Shown piece after piece: positions 29,055 to 38,693 of a stretch of DNA of 64,000 bases. The DNA comes from an uncultured Pirellulaceae bacterium. GTDB taxonomy: Bacteria; Planctomycetota; Planctomycetia; Pirellulales; Pirellulaceae. The DNA is taken from positions 682,001 through 746,000 of the forward strand of contig CALKGE010000001.1 in the NCBI GenBank assembly GCA_938084685.1. Reading direction: 5' to 3'. The notes under the pieces were generated by a model. That model worked only from the letters and a program-made list of their open reading frames with translations, was not told the DNA's origin and did no database searches. Positions within the stretch are counted from its first letter, which is position 1. Each line of letters begins with the position of its first letter. Position numbers and translations under genes: made by a program.

Positions 29055-29881
29055 GTTTTACTCGTGAGCAGACGCTAGCTCGACTCCGGGAACGGATGGA
29101 AAGTGGATTACCGATTATCGGTGGTGGAGCAGGGACTGGGATCAGCGCCAAGTTCGAAGAGGCCGGAGGCATCGATCTGATCATCATTTATAATTCCGGT
29201 CGGTATCGGATGGCAGGTCGCGGTTCGCTCGCAGGGTTGATGCCCTATGGAGATGCGAACCAGATTGTGATGGATATGGCCGGAGAAGTACTGACTGTGG
29301 TCAGTGATACTCCCGTACTTGCCGGTGTCTGCGCGTCGGATCCTTTTCGTCAAATGGACCTGTTTCTGGATGAGATTAAAGCGATTGGATTTGCTGGTAT
29401 TCAGAACTTCCCGACCGTAGGGCTAATCGATGGAAACTTTCGGGCTAATCTGGAAGAGACCGGTATGGGGTATGATCGAGAGGTCGAGTTGGTGCGGCTT
29501 GCCCGGCAGAAGGATCTACTGACCACTCCCTATGCGTTCAATGAAGAAGAGGCTGAACGTATGACCTCCGCCGGTGCCGACGTGATTGTGGCTCACATGG
29601 GCTTAACAACCAGAGGTTCCATTGGTGCGGAAACAGCGTTGACGCTCGAGCAGTCTGTCAAGCGCGTACAGGCCATCGCTGATGCAGCGCGTCAAGTCAG
29701 AGACGATGTGATCGTACTTTGCCATGGTGGTCCCATCGCGATGCCGGCAGATGCCCAGTTCGTACTATCGCGCACCAGTCATGTTCATGGATTCTATGGT
29801 GCCAGTTCCATGGAACGCTTGCCGGTGGAAACAGCACTTATCGATCAGGTCCGAGCCTTTAAACAGATTCGATTTGAGTAA
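29051..29881 (+). CDS. Phosphoenolpyruvate hydrolase-like TIM-barrel protein
   Basis: 276 residues, of the PEP_hydrolase family. The sequence shows [64 protein letters not shown] and [16 protein letters not shown], typical of this TIM-barrel family. In plants an equivalent domain is the C-terminal half of Tm-1-like proteins. The 4-nt overlap with the UPF0261 gene and this fusion elsewhere argue that the two products act as one enzyme or complex. The reaction is not firmly known. Confidence 0.9.
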   Translation: MSFTREQTLARLRERMESGLPIIGGGAGTGISAKFEEAGGIDLIIIYNSGRYRMAGRGSLAGLMPYGDANQIVMDMAGEVLTVVSDTPVLAGVCASDPFRQMDLFLDEIKAIGFAGIQNFPTVGLIDGNFRANLEETGMGYDREVELVRLARQKDLLTTPYAFNEEEAERMTSAGADVIVAHMGLTTRGSIGAETALTLEQSVKRVQAIADAARQVRDDVIVLCHGGPIAMPADAQFVLSRTSHVHGFYGASSMERLPVETALIDQVRAFKQIRFE

Positions 29882-29938
29882 TTCGGACTCGCTATTGGCT
29901 GGAAGACGGGACGACAGCGACAACAGTGTGATTACCTG

Positions 29939-30430
29939 TTAGCCGAGTGGATAGTCGAGCAGGTAATCATCATGTGCGGCCACCGGTACTCTGGTAGTCA
30001 CTTGCATACCCAGCTTGAGTGCCAGTGCCAGTGAGGCTTTGTTGAGTACGTGAATTTTTGCAAACAGGCGTTCGGGTCGCAGGTTTTCAATTGCATCACT
30101 GATGACCGCGGTGGCCGCTTCGTATGCCAGGCCCTGTCGCCAGAATCCAGGATGCAGTCGCCAGCCGATTTCCAGATGCTGCAGGTTTTCTGCCAGTGGT
30201 CGAAAACCACAAAACCCAATCAGGCGGCCAGAGTCTTTCATTTCCAGAGCCCAACGGCAATGCCCAAGCTGTTCGAACTGCTGTTGTTCCTTGTGCAGAA
30301 ACTCAATCACTCGTTCTTTTCCCCATGGTCCGTCAATGTATTGCATGACTTCGACACGCCGACAGATGTCGGCCAAGGGCGCCAGGTCGTCATCCCGCCA
30401 GCCGCGTAACAAAAGACGTTGAGTTTCCAT
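29939..30430 (-). CDS. GNAT-family N-acetyltransferase (RimJ/RimL type)
   Basis: 163 residues. It has the RimJ/RimL-like start METQRLLLRGWRDDDL and core GRLIGFCGFR, LEIGWRLHPGFWRQGLAYEA (acetyl-CoA loop) and NKASLALALKLGM. Such enzymes acetylate N-termini or small amines; the substrate is unknown. It faces the Tm-1 cassette and stands alone. Confidence 0.9.
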   Translation of the reverse strand: METQRLLLRGWRDDDLAPLADICRRVEVMQYIDGPWGKERVIEFLHKEQQQFEQLGHCRWALEMKDSGRLIGFCGFRPLAENLQHLEIGWRLHPGFWRQGLAYEAATAVISDAIENLRPERLFAKIHVLNKASLALALKLGMQVTTRVPVAAHDDYLLDYPLG

Positions 30431-30460
30431 GATCAGGTCTCGCCTGATTCGGCGATTGTA

Positions 30461-31945
30461 CTAGCGAATTGATTTCGGAACGCGTTGGCCATCTGGGATA
30501 AAGGTAAAGTATTTCTTTCCTTTCATTCGTTGCTGCCATTCACCGCGGGCCGTCAGGATTTCCTTTTCGTTTTGCATTAATTCGGTCGCGGTGACCGCCA
30601 GCACCTGGGCCGCAAACAGGATCCCTTTTTCACCAATCGAACTGCCAATGCAACTGACGTTTTGCCAACTATGCCCTGGTGCATCGGCAATAAAACAGGT
30701 AGTGCGAATCCCGCTGGTGGGAACGCGCCAGCTAATATCACCGACATCCGTCGATCCTTTGCTGCTCTCAGGATTCTGCGTGACCGGGTGTATCCGGGAA
30801 TCCAGTGCGAGTGGATATTCGCGACCAAACTGTGCCACCAGTGGGGCCTGCAGTTTGCGAGCAAAGTTTTCTTCCTCCTGTGTAAATTCCGGAGCACCCA
30901 ATAACTGCATGTTTTTCACAAGTTGCCTCGACAAGGCTAGATTGGGAATGATTTCATGACAGTCCGTGTCCACCTGAACAGAGAGTTTCGTTCTGGTCAT
31001 CAGCGCGGCGCCTTTGGCAATATCTTTCAACCAGTTGAAGTTGTATTCCACATCTTCGTGACGATCGGCACGACAGAAATACCAGACCGTGGCTTGGGGA
31101 GGAACAACGTTAGGAGCTCCTCCCCCATTGGTGATCACGTAGTGCAGACGAGCATCCTCCTTGATGTGCTCTCGCATGAAGTTGACGCCAACATTCATCA
31201 GCTCCACAGCATCCAATGCGCTACGACCATCTTCAGGGCTTCCGGAAGCATGCGCTGCCGTGCCATCGAATGTAAATTTTGCTGAGACAAGCGCTTTGCT
31301 GCTTCCGGCATAGGTATTGTTTTTGTCACCTGGATGCCAGTGAAGGCAAACGTCCAAATCATCAAAAACTCCGTCCAGAGTCATATAAACTTTGCCGATG
31401 ACCGTTTCTTCGGCAGGTGTGCCGTACAAACGTATCGTCCCGGGAATCTGATGTTTGTCGATTGCTTCTTTAATGGCGAGTACGGCGCCGAGTGATCCTG
31501 CTCCCAGACCGCAGTGGCCGCAACCATGTCCATTGCCTTCCTTGGCCACAGCAACCTGATGGTCGGCTACTTTTTGGCTCAGGCCTGGTAGCGCATCGTA
31601 TTCCGCCAGGATTCCGATCACTGGTTTCCCGGAACCGTAGGACGCAACAAAAGCAGTTGGCATGTTGGAAATTCCACTCTTTACTTCAAACCCGGCCTTT
31701 TTCAGATGTTCTTGCAGCAGCGCAGATGATTTTGTTTCCTGTAACCCGATTTCGGCAAGGTTCCATATTTCCTGATTAACTGCCTTGATGAGCTGCGCAT
31801 TAGCTGAAACATTATTGACGATCGTTGTGTTAAGCGGCGACAGTTTGGTGTCTTGAGCAGAAAGGGTAGTAGTTAAACCTAGTACGACGATGACAAGCCA
31901 GATTCGCATGGAGCTTTTCCTGTTTAAGGTCCCGGGACGTCGCAT
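30461..31945 (-). CDS. M20-family amidohydrolase (AbgB-like), exported
   Basis: 494 residues with an N-terminal signal-like helix (IWLVIVVLGLTTTLSAQD). It has the M20 two-metal core: ILAEYDALPGLS, GHGCGHCGLGAGSLG, YGTPAEETVIGK and CLHWHPGD. It resembles AbgB / aminobenzoyl-glutamate and indole-acetyl amidohydrolases, which cleave N-acyl amino acids. Two starts are plausible: ATG 31945 behind a strong AAGGAG, used here, and ATG 31909 behind AGGA. Both leave the signal helix intact. No AbgA partner is present. Confidence 0.88.
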   Translation of the reverse strand: MRRPGTLNRKSSMRIWLVIVVLGLTTTLSAQDTKLSPLNTTIVNNVSANAQLIKAVNQEIWNLAEIGLQETKSSALLQEHLKKAGFEVKSGISNMPTAFVASYGSGKPVIGILAEYDALPGLSQKVADHQVAVAKEGNGHGCGHCGLGAGSLGAVLAIKEAIDKHQIPGTIRLYGTPAEETVIGKVYMTLDGVFDDLDVCLHWHPGDKNNTYAGSSKALVSAKFTFDGTAAHASGSPEDGRSALDAVELMNVGVNFMREHIKEDARLHYVITNGGGAPNVVPPQATVWYFCRADRHEDVEYNFNWLKDIAKGAALMTRTKLSVQVDTDCHEIIPNLALSRQLVKNMQLLGAPEFTQEEENFARKLQAPLVAQFGREYPLALDSRIHPVTQNPESSKGSTDVGDISWRVPTSGIRTTCFIADAPGHSWQNVSCIGSSIGEKGILFAAQVLAVTATELMQNEKEILTARGEWQQRMKGKKYFTFIPDGQRVPKSIR

Positions 31946-32057
31946 TTGCTCTCCTTATGGAGGACAATGAACTCCGGACTCGTTGAAATTAGTAAAGAAG
32001 TTACGGGTTTGATTATCTTCTTTGGCAATGTGAATCGCAAATGAATGGACCGATTGA

Positions 32058-33353
32058 ATGAGCGTTACTCATTTTGGAGCTGTTGGTGACGGACAAGCCG
32101 ATGATACGCAGGCACTGCAACATGCACTCGATGCCGGCGACGGTGTGCTTGATCTGGACAAGGGGACGTATCGTATCACGAAGTCACTTGTGATCGATAC
32201 GACGAAAAATGGATATGGTGGTGTCGCTGGACACAGCGGCACGTCGAGAATATTGATGGAAGGAGCGGGACCCGCGATTCGTGTTGTTGGTAATCACAAT
32301 GGAACAGCGTCCCCGTCGTCCTATCAGGAGGCGACCTGGGAACAGCAACGAATGCCGATCCTGCAGGACTTCGAGATCGTGGGCAAGCATCCCGAAGCCG
32401 TCGGTATTGAACTCGTTAAAACAACCAAGACTGTGATCAGTCGAGTGTTGGTTCGCCAGTGCAAGTATGGAATCCACCTGGTTGAGCGGAACAGGGATTT
32501 TATTCTGTCAGATAGTCATCTGCTCCATAATTCGCACCATGGCCTCTTCTTTGACCGATGTAATTTGCATCAAATTATTGTTCACGGCAATCATGTTTCG
32601 TGGAACGGGAAGTCCGGGATCAAGTCGCTTGACGGAGATGTTCATAATCTGCAAATCACTGGCAATGACATTGAATACAACAACTCACCCGGCTTGGATC
32701 AGGGCGACGGTCCGTTAGGTGCAGAGATCTGGTTTGATGCTCGCCAGGGAGTCATTTCAGAAGTGACGATCGCCAGCAATACGATTCAGGCGACGATTCA
32801 ACCAGGTGGAGCGAATGTCCGAATTTGGGGCAATGGTAAGGCGGACCAGTATTCCAATCGGCTTGTGGCAATTACCGGAAACGTTTTGGGCAGTCAGACT
32901 CGGGGAATTGATTTGCGTGACGGTGGTCGTATCACCGTCACAGGCAATACGATCTACGATTCCCAGGATCTATCAATTTATTTTGAACGTTGCCATGGCT
33001 TTGCCATCGGCAGCAATACCTTTGTCTGGCGGAGTGATGAGGCGGCGGAGAAACGGGATGGCCTTAAATTTGTGGATTGCACCGCAGGGGTGTTAACAGG
33101 ACTCCAGACCGAGCGTTTGTGTTATGGAGGGCCAGAACGGGGTGCCGGTATCACGCTGGAAAACTGTCGCGATATGATGATTGGTCACTGCCAGATACTC
33201 GATCCATTGCATTGTGGAATTGAATTGCGGGAATGTACTCGGTGTGTGGTCGACGGCTGTACGATTCTTGATCGTAAAACCATTCCCACGATGGTGAAGG
33301 CGATTCGCGTTGTGGGTGGTGCGGATAATCAGGTGGAACGGAATTACCTGTAA
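32058..33353 (+). CDS. Right-handed parallel beta-helix protein (pectate-lyase-3 type)
   Basis: 431 residues. The start THFGAVGDGQADDTQALQHAL and many short Asn-ladder repeats (GNTIYDSQ, GSNTFVW, GNDIEYNN) indicate a pectate_lyase_3 / GH28-like beta-helix. Such proteins bind or cleave polysaccharides. No signal peptide is visible from ATG 32058, unusual for a polysaccharide lyase, so the protein may act on intracellular oligosaccharides. No catalytic residues can be assigned. Confidence 0.82.
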   Translation: MSVTHFGAVGDGQADDTQALQHALDAGDGVLDLDKGTYRITKSLVIDTTKNGYGGVAGHSGTSRILMEGAGPAIRVVGNHNGTASPSSYQEATWEQQRMPILQDFEIVGKHPEAVGIELVKTTKTVISRVLVRQCKYGIHLVERNRDFILSDSHLLHNSHHGLFFDRCNLHQIIVHGNHVSWNGKSGIKSLDGDVHNLQITGNDIEYNNSPGLDQGDGPLGAEIWFDARQGVISEVTIASNTIQATIQPGGANVRIWGNGKADQYSNRLVAITGNVLGSQTRGIDLRDGGRITVTGNTIYDSQDLSIYFERCHGFAIGSNTFVWRSDEAAEKRDGLKFVDCTAGVLTGLQTERLCYGGPERGAGITLENCRDMMIGHCQILDPLHCGIELRECTRCVVDGCTILDRKTIPTMVKAIRVVGGADNQVERNYL

Positions 33354-33368
33354 TGCCGAATGGCTCGA

Positions 33369-34592
33369 CTATTCGTCGGTCGCAAAATCATAGTCGGAAA
33401 TCGGACGCAGCAGGTAACTGCAAACCGCACAGACCAGGCACCCGGCAGAGAAGAACCAGAAGATTCCCTGTAAGTGGTTGACCCATTTAAAGTAGGCCAT
33501 GGCTCCGTAAAACACCAATGTGCCTGTTCCCCAGGTTACTCCCATGGTCAGGGAACTGGCGAGTCGTTGACCGGCAGGCATGATCTGCTGAGCGTAGCTG
33601 ATAAAGATCGGCATGGCGACTCCCTGTAATACGCCGGAGATCAGCGCCAGTACATAGAGTTCTGCCACGGGAATAATACCAAAGAGAGTTGTCCAGGGTT
33701 GAATGCTTGCATAGCCGATCAGCGCGACGGGTATTGTTGTAAGTAGTGCAGGAAGCCACAGCGTCAATCTTGGTCGTTTGCTGCCGAATCCCAGGGCACA
33801 GGCGATACCTCCCATCCCTAACCCCGCCATAAAGTAGCTGGCCACCGTCCCTTTGATGGTGTCGCTTTCACCGATCAGGACGTAAGACATCACGATGGGA
33901 ATTCCCAGTGCCGGCATGACTCGGAAAACACCGCCGATAAACAGGAGCAGCATTTGGCCGACTGGAGCGGGCCGGTGAGGAGCTGTAGTACCCAGGTTTT
34001 CATTGGACTCAGGAATCCGTTTTTGCCGCGCGGATAACCAATGCAGTGCAAGGCCGACCAGTGTGAGTGCCGGAAGACACCAGTAAAAGTTATAAGTGAG
34101 TCCCCGCAATTGAAAATGGTCCGAGATCCAGCCTCCATAGGCCGGACCGACGGCCTGCCCCAGATATCCTGACAGCGCAAAGAAGGCAAGCCAGCGGTTT
34201 CGATGTCGAGGGGACAGATTGCCAGCAGTGGTGGCCGCTTCCGGATGGAAGGCTGCGACTCCCATGCCGCCCAACATCAGCAGCAGGGTCATACCGACGG
34301 GAGACTGGACATATCCAATAAATGAAAAACAGAACAGTGAAAACAACGGCCCGGCCCAAATAATTGCCTTAATCCGTACTCGGTCTCCGAGGTATCCGAA
34401 AAACATCTGGCCGCAGCTGTCAGCTATTCGCCAGATAATGTATCCGATAAGAAATCCACCTTTTTCCAGCCCCAAATGTTTTTCCAGACTGGGTAACAGG
34501 CTGACGGTTGTTGTCGCCAGAACATCGACGGTCAGATGAGCGACACATAATAGAACGAGCAGTTGAACGGCAATTCGAGCGTGACTGGTCAT
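33369..34592 (-). CDS. MFS transporter (fosmidomycin-resistance-like)
   Basis: 407 residues, about 12 hydrophobic helices. GYLGDRVRIKAI in the cytoplasmic loop and GMGVAAFHPEAATTAG resemble Fsr-type MFS pumps. The substrate is unknown. It starts 6 nt after the HAD phosphatase gene stop and is convergent with the beta-helix gene. Confidence 0.88.
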   Translation of the reverse strand: MTSHARIAVQLLVLLCVAHLTVDVLATTTVSLLPSLEKHLGLEKGGFLIGYIIWRIADSCGQMFFGYLGDRVRIKAIIWAGPLFSLFCFSFIGYVQSPVGMTLLLMLGGMGVAAFHPEAATTAGNLSPRHRNRWLAFFALSGYLGQAVGPAYGGWISDHFQLRGLTYNFYWCLPALTLVGLALHWLSARQKRIPESNENLGTTAPHRPAPVGQMLLLFIGGVFRVMPALGIPIVMSYVLIGESDTIKGTVASYFMAGLGMGGIACALGFGSKRPRLTLWLPALLTTIPVALIGYASIQPWTTLFGIIPVAELYVLALISGVLQGVAMPIFISYAQQIMPAGQRLASSLTMGVTWGTGTLVFYGAMAYFKWVNHLQGIFWFFSAGCLVCAVCSYLLRPISDYDFATDE

Positions 34593-34598
34593 GGCAGA

Positions 34599-35336
34599 CT
34601 ACTGACCCATCAGGAATTGCATAAAGTCTAGAACACCATCAATTTGCTCGTGTTGAGAGACAAACTGGGCAGTCTCTTTAACCGAGGCAATGGCGTTGGC
34701 AGGGCAACCAAACATGTTCACGCGTTGTGCAATGGCCAGATCACTGCTGGTATCGCCGATCCCGGCCGTTCTTTCAGCATCGACGCCGGTCAATTCGAGT
34801 AAGCGATCTATTCCAGAGGCTTTTGAAATCTGAGGCAGGTCACAATTGATATAAAACAGCGTCAAGGAAACTCGGAATTCGAAACCATGCCGATCGAACT
34901 GCTGCTGCAGTTCCGGAGCGATACGGTGGAGGACCTGGGGATCCGGGTGGTAGAGCGTGACCGAGGCGGACTTGCCCGGTTGCAGGGTGACTCCCTCCTG
35001 CCGATAGGACTTCAGCGAGAACAACTCGGCCTCGTGTACCATTTCCAATTGTTGATCGGTAATGGATGGGTCCATCAGATAACCATTACAGGCAGGGTCA
35101 TAAAGCCAGACGCCATTTTCTGCGACACAGGGGATCGAGGTATTCTGGAGCAAGCGGCAGAGCGCTTCTGCAAAGGAGATGGGGCGGCCGGTACAGAGTG
35201 TCAGTTTGGGGCGGTCATTTCGCTCAAATGCCAGACGGTTATGTTCGCCGATCAGCCCGAGCTTCCCGAGGTTGAGTGGGGAAGAATCTTCGGGAGACAG
35301 GCAACCATCGATGTCACTAATGATCAGGTCATACAT
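34599..35336 (-). CDS. HAD-superfamily IIB phosphatase
   Basis: 245 residues. Motif I is DLIISDIDGCLSPE, motif II TLCTGRP and motif IV AGIGDTSSDLAIAQ, the HAD IIB (Cof/SPP) layout. It dephosphorylates a small sugar phosphate or similar compound. ATG 35336 is chosen; a TTG four codons upstream is the alternative. It is likely co-transcribed with the MFS gene downstream. Confidence 0.88.
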   Translation of the reverse strand: MYDLIISDIDGCLSPEDSSPLNLGKLGLIGEHNRLAFERNDRPKLTLCTGRPISFAEALCRLLQNTSIPCVAENGVWLYDPACNGYLMDPSITDQQLEMVHEAELFSLKSYRQEGVTLQPGKSASVTLYHPDPQVLHRIAPELQQQFDRHGFEFRVSLTLFYINCDLPQISKASGIDRLLELTGVDAERTAGIGDTSSDLAIAQRVNMFGCPANAIASVKETAQFVSQHEQIDGVLDFMQFLMGQ

Positions 35337-35421
35337 GCTGGAACTCAACGGATGGGGAAAGCCAAAGTAGGATTATGTGCGGTAGCAGGCATTCTGACAA
35401 TGAACAAACTGCAGAGAAGAA

Positions 35422-35928
35422 CTACTTGGCGACGGAGAGTACTTTTTCAATGGGAGTATAGTCGGCTGAATGTTGGCCTACATGTTTGAATAAAACGGAA
35501 CCGGTGGTGTCGACGACGACTGTTCCGTGCATTTGTGTGACATCATAGGATGGTTTCCCTATGCCTCCACGCAGCAATGCTCGTAATCCGGCCAGCCAGA
35601 TTCTGGGGCCCAGGTATTGCCAGGGACGTCCTTTGGAAATACCAAATGCCTGATATGCCTTCTGCTCTGGATCACAGAGGACTGGAAACGTAAGGTGATG
35701 TTTCTCTACCAGCTCCAGCGCCTGATCTGGTGTTGCCATGACGACCGCAACAGGCTTGATCTGAGCTTTTTCAAAACGGTTTAGCTGTTTTTGCAAATCG
35801 ACCATTTGCTCGCGGCAAAACACTCAGCCAATGTGCCTCATGAAATAAAAGGCGACAAGGGAATCCTGCCACAGGGAATTCAACGCGACTGGTTTTCCGT
35901 AGGCATCCTGCAAGGATAAATCTGTCAT
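35422..35928 (-). CDS. Peroxiredoxin-like redox protein with UGA in a UxxC motif (probable selenoprotein)
   Basis: 168 residues from ATG 35928 if the TGA at 35824-35826 (codon 35) is read through. The frame gives AFYFMRHIG, TGA, VFCREQMVDLQKQL. Homologues of the AhpC/TSA-like (PRXL2-like) family have a CxxC here (HFGCPFCREQ type), so the TGA replaces the first active-site Cys and leaves Cys38. The rest is family-typical (ALELVEKHHLTFPVLCDPEQKAYQAFG). The stretch after the TGA lacks its own ribosome site and start methionine. A 6-bp stem at 35793-35809 fits a bacterial SECIS. It lies 14 nt after the SDR gene stop. Confidence 0.85.
35793..35826 (-). promoter_or_regulatory. UGA codon and bacterial SECIS-like hairpin in the UxxC gene
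   Basis: On the minus strand the TGA is followed 20 nt later by the loop GGTCG of a perfect stem GCAAAT / ATTTGC (35804-35809 with 35793-35798). The loop begins with GG, the feature expected for SelB binding. The distance is almost the same as in bcp (21 nt). Confidence 0.78.
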
Positions 35929-35942
35929 GAACTAACTTTCGA

Positions 35943-36719
35943 TTAGGGATCTGGTTGTTGCCAAATACTCATGCCGCCATCGACCATGAGCATGTGACCA
36001 CAGATATGTTTTGCTGCGTCACTGAGCAGGAAGACTGCGGATTCACCACACACATCTGCGGTCGGTACCTGACCATTGGGGGTATGTTGCTGCATCCACT
36101 GCATGAATTCCGGGTCATCCAGCGCAGGAGCGGTGAGCGGAGTATAGAACAAGCCGGGTGCCAGACCATTGACTCGGATTTTGTGCGGTGCCAGGGAAAC
36201 GGCAACCGATTTGACCATCATTTCGATAGCTCCTTTGGAGGTATCGTACGCGGTATGAACATCTTCCGCCAAACGACCATTAATGGAACCAATCATCAGA
36301 ATGCGTCCGGCGGTTTGGCTGGCTACCCAATGTTTGGCAAAGTATTGAGTCAGAAAATAATACGAATAGACATTCAGTTTCATCGTTTTATCGAATAGCT
36401 GGTAGTCCATATCCAGAAAGGGGATATCGATGAAGGTTCCGGCATTGTTGACAAGAGTATCGATTGCCGAGTTGGCTTCGAGGGCGGATTGAAAAATTAC
36501 CTGAGCCGGATCATCTCCTGCCGTCAGATCGCCAGTAATCAGGCGAGCATCGACACCTGCTTCCAGGCATGTCGCAAGCGTTGCCTGAGCCGAGTCGTCA
36601 TGCTGCAGGCCATGGATCACCACATTGGCACCGGCTCGAGCTGCTGCAATGACAATGGCCTGTCCGACACCCTGGGTGGAGCCGGTTACCAGTACATTCC
36701 TTCCCGCTAAACTAGTCAT
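35943..36719 (-). CDS. Short-chain dehydrogenase/reductase
   Basis: 258 residues. Classical SDR: cofactor loop [14 protein letters not shown], catalytic Ser in MIGSINGR and YDTSKGA, and the typical end [13 protein letters not shown]. The substrate is unknown. It overlaps the thymidine kinase gene by 8 nt, which suggests translational coupling, and is followed 14 nt later by the UxxC gene. Confidence 0.92.
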   Translation of the reverse strand: MTSLAGRNVLVTGSTQGVGQAIVIAAARAGANVVIHGLQHDDSAQATLATCLEAGVDARLITGDLTAGDDPAQVIFQSALEANSAIDTLVNNAGTFIDIPFLDMDYQLFDKTMKLNVYSYYFLTQYFAKHWVASQTAGRILMIGSINGRLAEDVHTAYDTSKGAIEMMVKSVAVSLAPHKIRVNGLAPGLFYTPLTAPALDDPEFMQWMQQHTPNGQVPTADVCGESAVFLLSDAAKHICGHMLMVDGGMSIWQQPDP

Positions 36720-37329
36720 GAAATCCCTCCAGCATCAGTTCATCATCCCGCCGACTGGTCATCCCGTTTTTGAAGTGCTTGCGGCAGACAGAGATATAGT
36801 TTTCATTCCCCCCGATTTTAATCTGAGCTCCTTGCTTGATGACATTTCCATCAGCGTCAATGCGTAGCACCATACTGGCTTTTCGTCCGCAGTGACAAAT
36901 GGTCTTGAGCTCGATAAGTTCATCTGCCCAGGCGAGCAACTGTTGACTGCCGCTAAACAGGTTACCCTGGAAATCGGTTCTTAAGCCGTAACAGAGTACC
37001 GGGATGTCCAGTTCATCGGCGACATCGGATAGTTGTTTTACCTGTTGTTTTTCGAGAAACTGTGCTTCATCGATGAAAATACAATCGACCGTTCGCGTGT
37101 CATGAATGGACTGGATCAGGGAATACAGATTGTCAGCAGTATAAAACGGTGTAGCGGCAGCAGTTAAGCCGATGCGCGATGAGATCACATTTTTTCCATG
37201 ACGATGATCCATGGCAGGTGTGAGCAGCAGTGTCTGCATTCCACGCTCCTGGTAGTTATAGCTTGCCTGCAGCAACATGGTGGATTTGCCGGCATTCATC
37301 GTGGAATAGTAGAAGTACAGTTTCGCCAT
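36712..37329 (-). CDS. tdk: Thymidine kinase
   Basis: 205 residues. It phosphorylates thymidine to dTMP for nucleoside salvage. P-loop STMNAGKST, then [20 protein letters not shown] and the zinc lasso [12 protein letters not shown] with the closing SVCRKHF. This is the type II (bacterial) thymidine kinase. The length fits the family. Confidence 0.96.
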   Translation of the reverse strand: MAKLYFYYSTMNAGKSTMLLQASYNYQERGMQTLLLTPAMDHRHGKNVISSRIGLTAAATPFYTADNLYSLIQSIHDTRTVDCIFIDEAQFLEKQQVKQLSDVADELDIPVLCYGLRTDFQGNLFSGSQQLLAWADELIELKTICHCGRKASMVLRIDADGNVIKQGAQIKIGGNENYISVCRKHFKNGMTSRRDDELMLEGFHD

Positions 37330-37367
37330 ACCCGTTATTGTACGTTACCAGCCCGGCTGGTTAAGGA

Positions 37368-38594
37368 CTAACGGATTCCGTTTTGTCTGAAGTAGATGAT
37401 GGAGATGATGGCCACCGTCGCGGCGACTGTCAGAAACATCGTGTTGTATCCCTGCCAGACGACCAGTCGTGCCATGATTGGCATGCCAAAAACGGCGCCG
37501 CAATCGAATGCCATGAGCGCCAGTGCCGAGCCGGTACCCCGGTTTTCCGTGGGAAACGTCTGCAGTGACAATGCGGTCATGCAGTGATAGGTTAATCCAT
37601 GTCCGGTTCCGCAGAGAAAAGCAGGTACCAGGATAAGCCACATGAAATCGGGTGTAACCAGACAGTACGTAGCATAGCCTAGCGTCATGGATGACAACCC
37701 GACGCACAAAATCTTGCGCCGGCCGATGCGATCAGGAGTGTTTTTCAGGAGGATGCGAATTGTCATCCCCCAGCCAGCGTACATCAGATAGAAAACGGTA
37801 ATGATTCCCAGTTCCCCGATGAGTTTGTCATTGAGATCGCTATCAAGCACAAATTTTTTCAGCAGGTGAAGCGGTACGGTCATGGAAAGACCAAAAGCCA
37901 TGTTGATATAGACAATGCTTCCCGGCCAATACTTGCGACATGTTTTGATGAACTGGATGAGCGAAAGCGAGCCTGCCTTTACATTACCCGGAGGCGAAGG
38001 CATGAAGAATAAGAGTGACATGGAGATGGCAACACAAATTGAACCCATCCAGAAATATCGTTCGAAGGCAGCGTTGCCGGGAGATGCTCCAAGGATCATC
38101 TCGCCAATCATCGGTCCGATCAGAAAACCGATAAAACCTCCCACTCCCAGAATGCCAATCGCTTCGGTCCGGCGCTGCTCAGGTGTGGTTAAAGTGATGT
38201 AGGTTATCGAAGCGGTAAAAATGCACGCTACTCCCAGAAACATGGTTCCTCGAAGTGCATAGATGGTCCAACTCACTTCCGTGATCCACAGGTTTCCCAT
38301 AAAGCCCGTGATAAACAGCAAATAACCAAGAATCCAGATTAGTCGGGCACCCAGGCGATTGACGAGTTGTCCCAACCAGGGTCTCGAGATAAACCCGAGG
38401 ATGGCTCCGAACGAAGTAATATATCCCAGCTCTAACAGAGCTTTTTCCTGATTACCCCGATAAAGAAACTGAACCCATTCGGCATAGTGAACCAGAGCAG
38501 CATTGGCTGGAACGAATAAGACCTGACTGAGAAATGCCAGTAGGAATGAACGATCATAGAGTTTGTTGTTTTCAGCCGCAGGTGTGGAGGACAA
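37368..38594 (-). CDS. MFS transporter
   Basis: 408 residues with about 12 hydrophobic helices. SRPWLGQLVNRLGARLIW is the loop 2-3 motif and YHCMTALSLQTFPTENRG a late loop. The substrate is unknown. No ATG lies near the N-terminus; the start is likely TTG 38594. It sits 38 nt after the tdk region on the same strand and 100 nt downstream of phoR. Confidence 0.85.
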   Translation of the reverse strand: MSSTPAAENNKLYDRSFLLAFLSQVLFVPANAALVHYAEWVQFLYRGNQEKALLELGYITSFGAILGFISRPWLGQLVNRLGARLIWILGYLLFITGFMGNLWITEVSWTIYALRGTMFLGVACIFTASITYITLTTPEQRRTEAIGILGVGGFIGFLIGPMIGEMILGASPGNAAFERYFWMGSICVAISMSLLFFMPSPPGNVKAGSLSLIQFIKTCRKYWPGSIVYINMAFGLSMTVPLHLLKKFVLDSDLNDKLIGELGIITVFYLMYAGWGMTIRILLKNTPDRIGRRKILCVGLSSMTLGYATYCLVTPDFMWLILVPAFLCGTGHGLTYHCMTALSLQTFPTENRGTGSALALMAFDCGAVFGMPIMARLVVWQGYNTMFLTVAATVAIISIIYFRQNGIR

Positions 38595-38693
38595 TCGAGG
38601 ATATTCCGGGAGGATTAAAAAGGGAGGAAAATGCAGTTGGGACTGTAATCAGCAGATTATGAGCGACAGAGTCTGTTCTGGCAATGACGATTG

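Noticed and set aside
34887-35489. 200-residue plus-strand frame opposite the HAD phosphatase
   Set aside because: Shadow frame; the minus strand has all HAD motifs.
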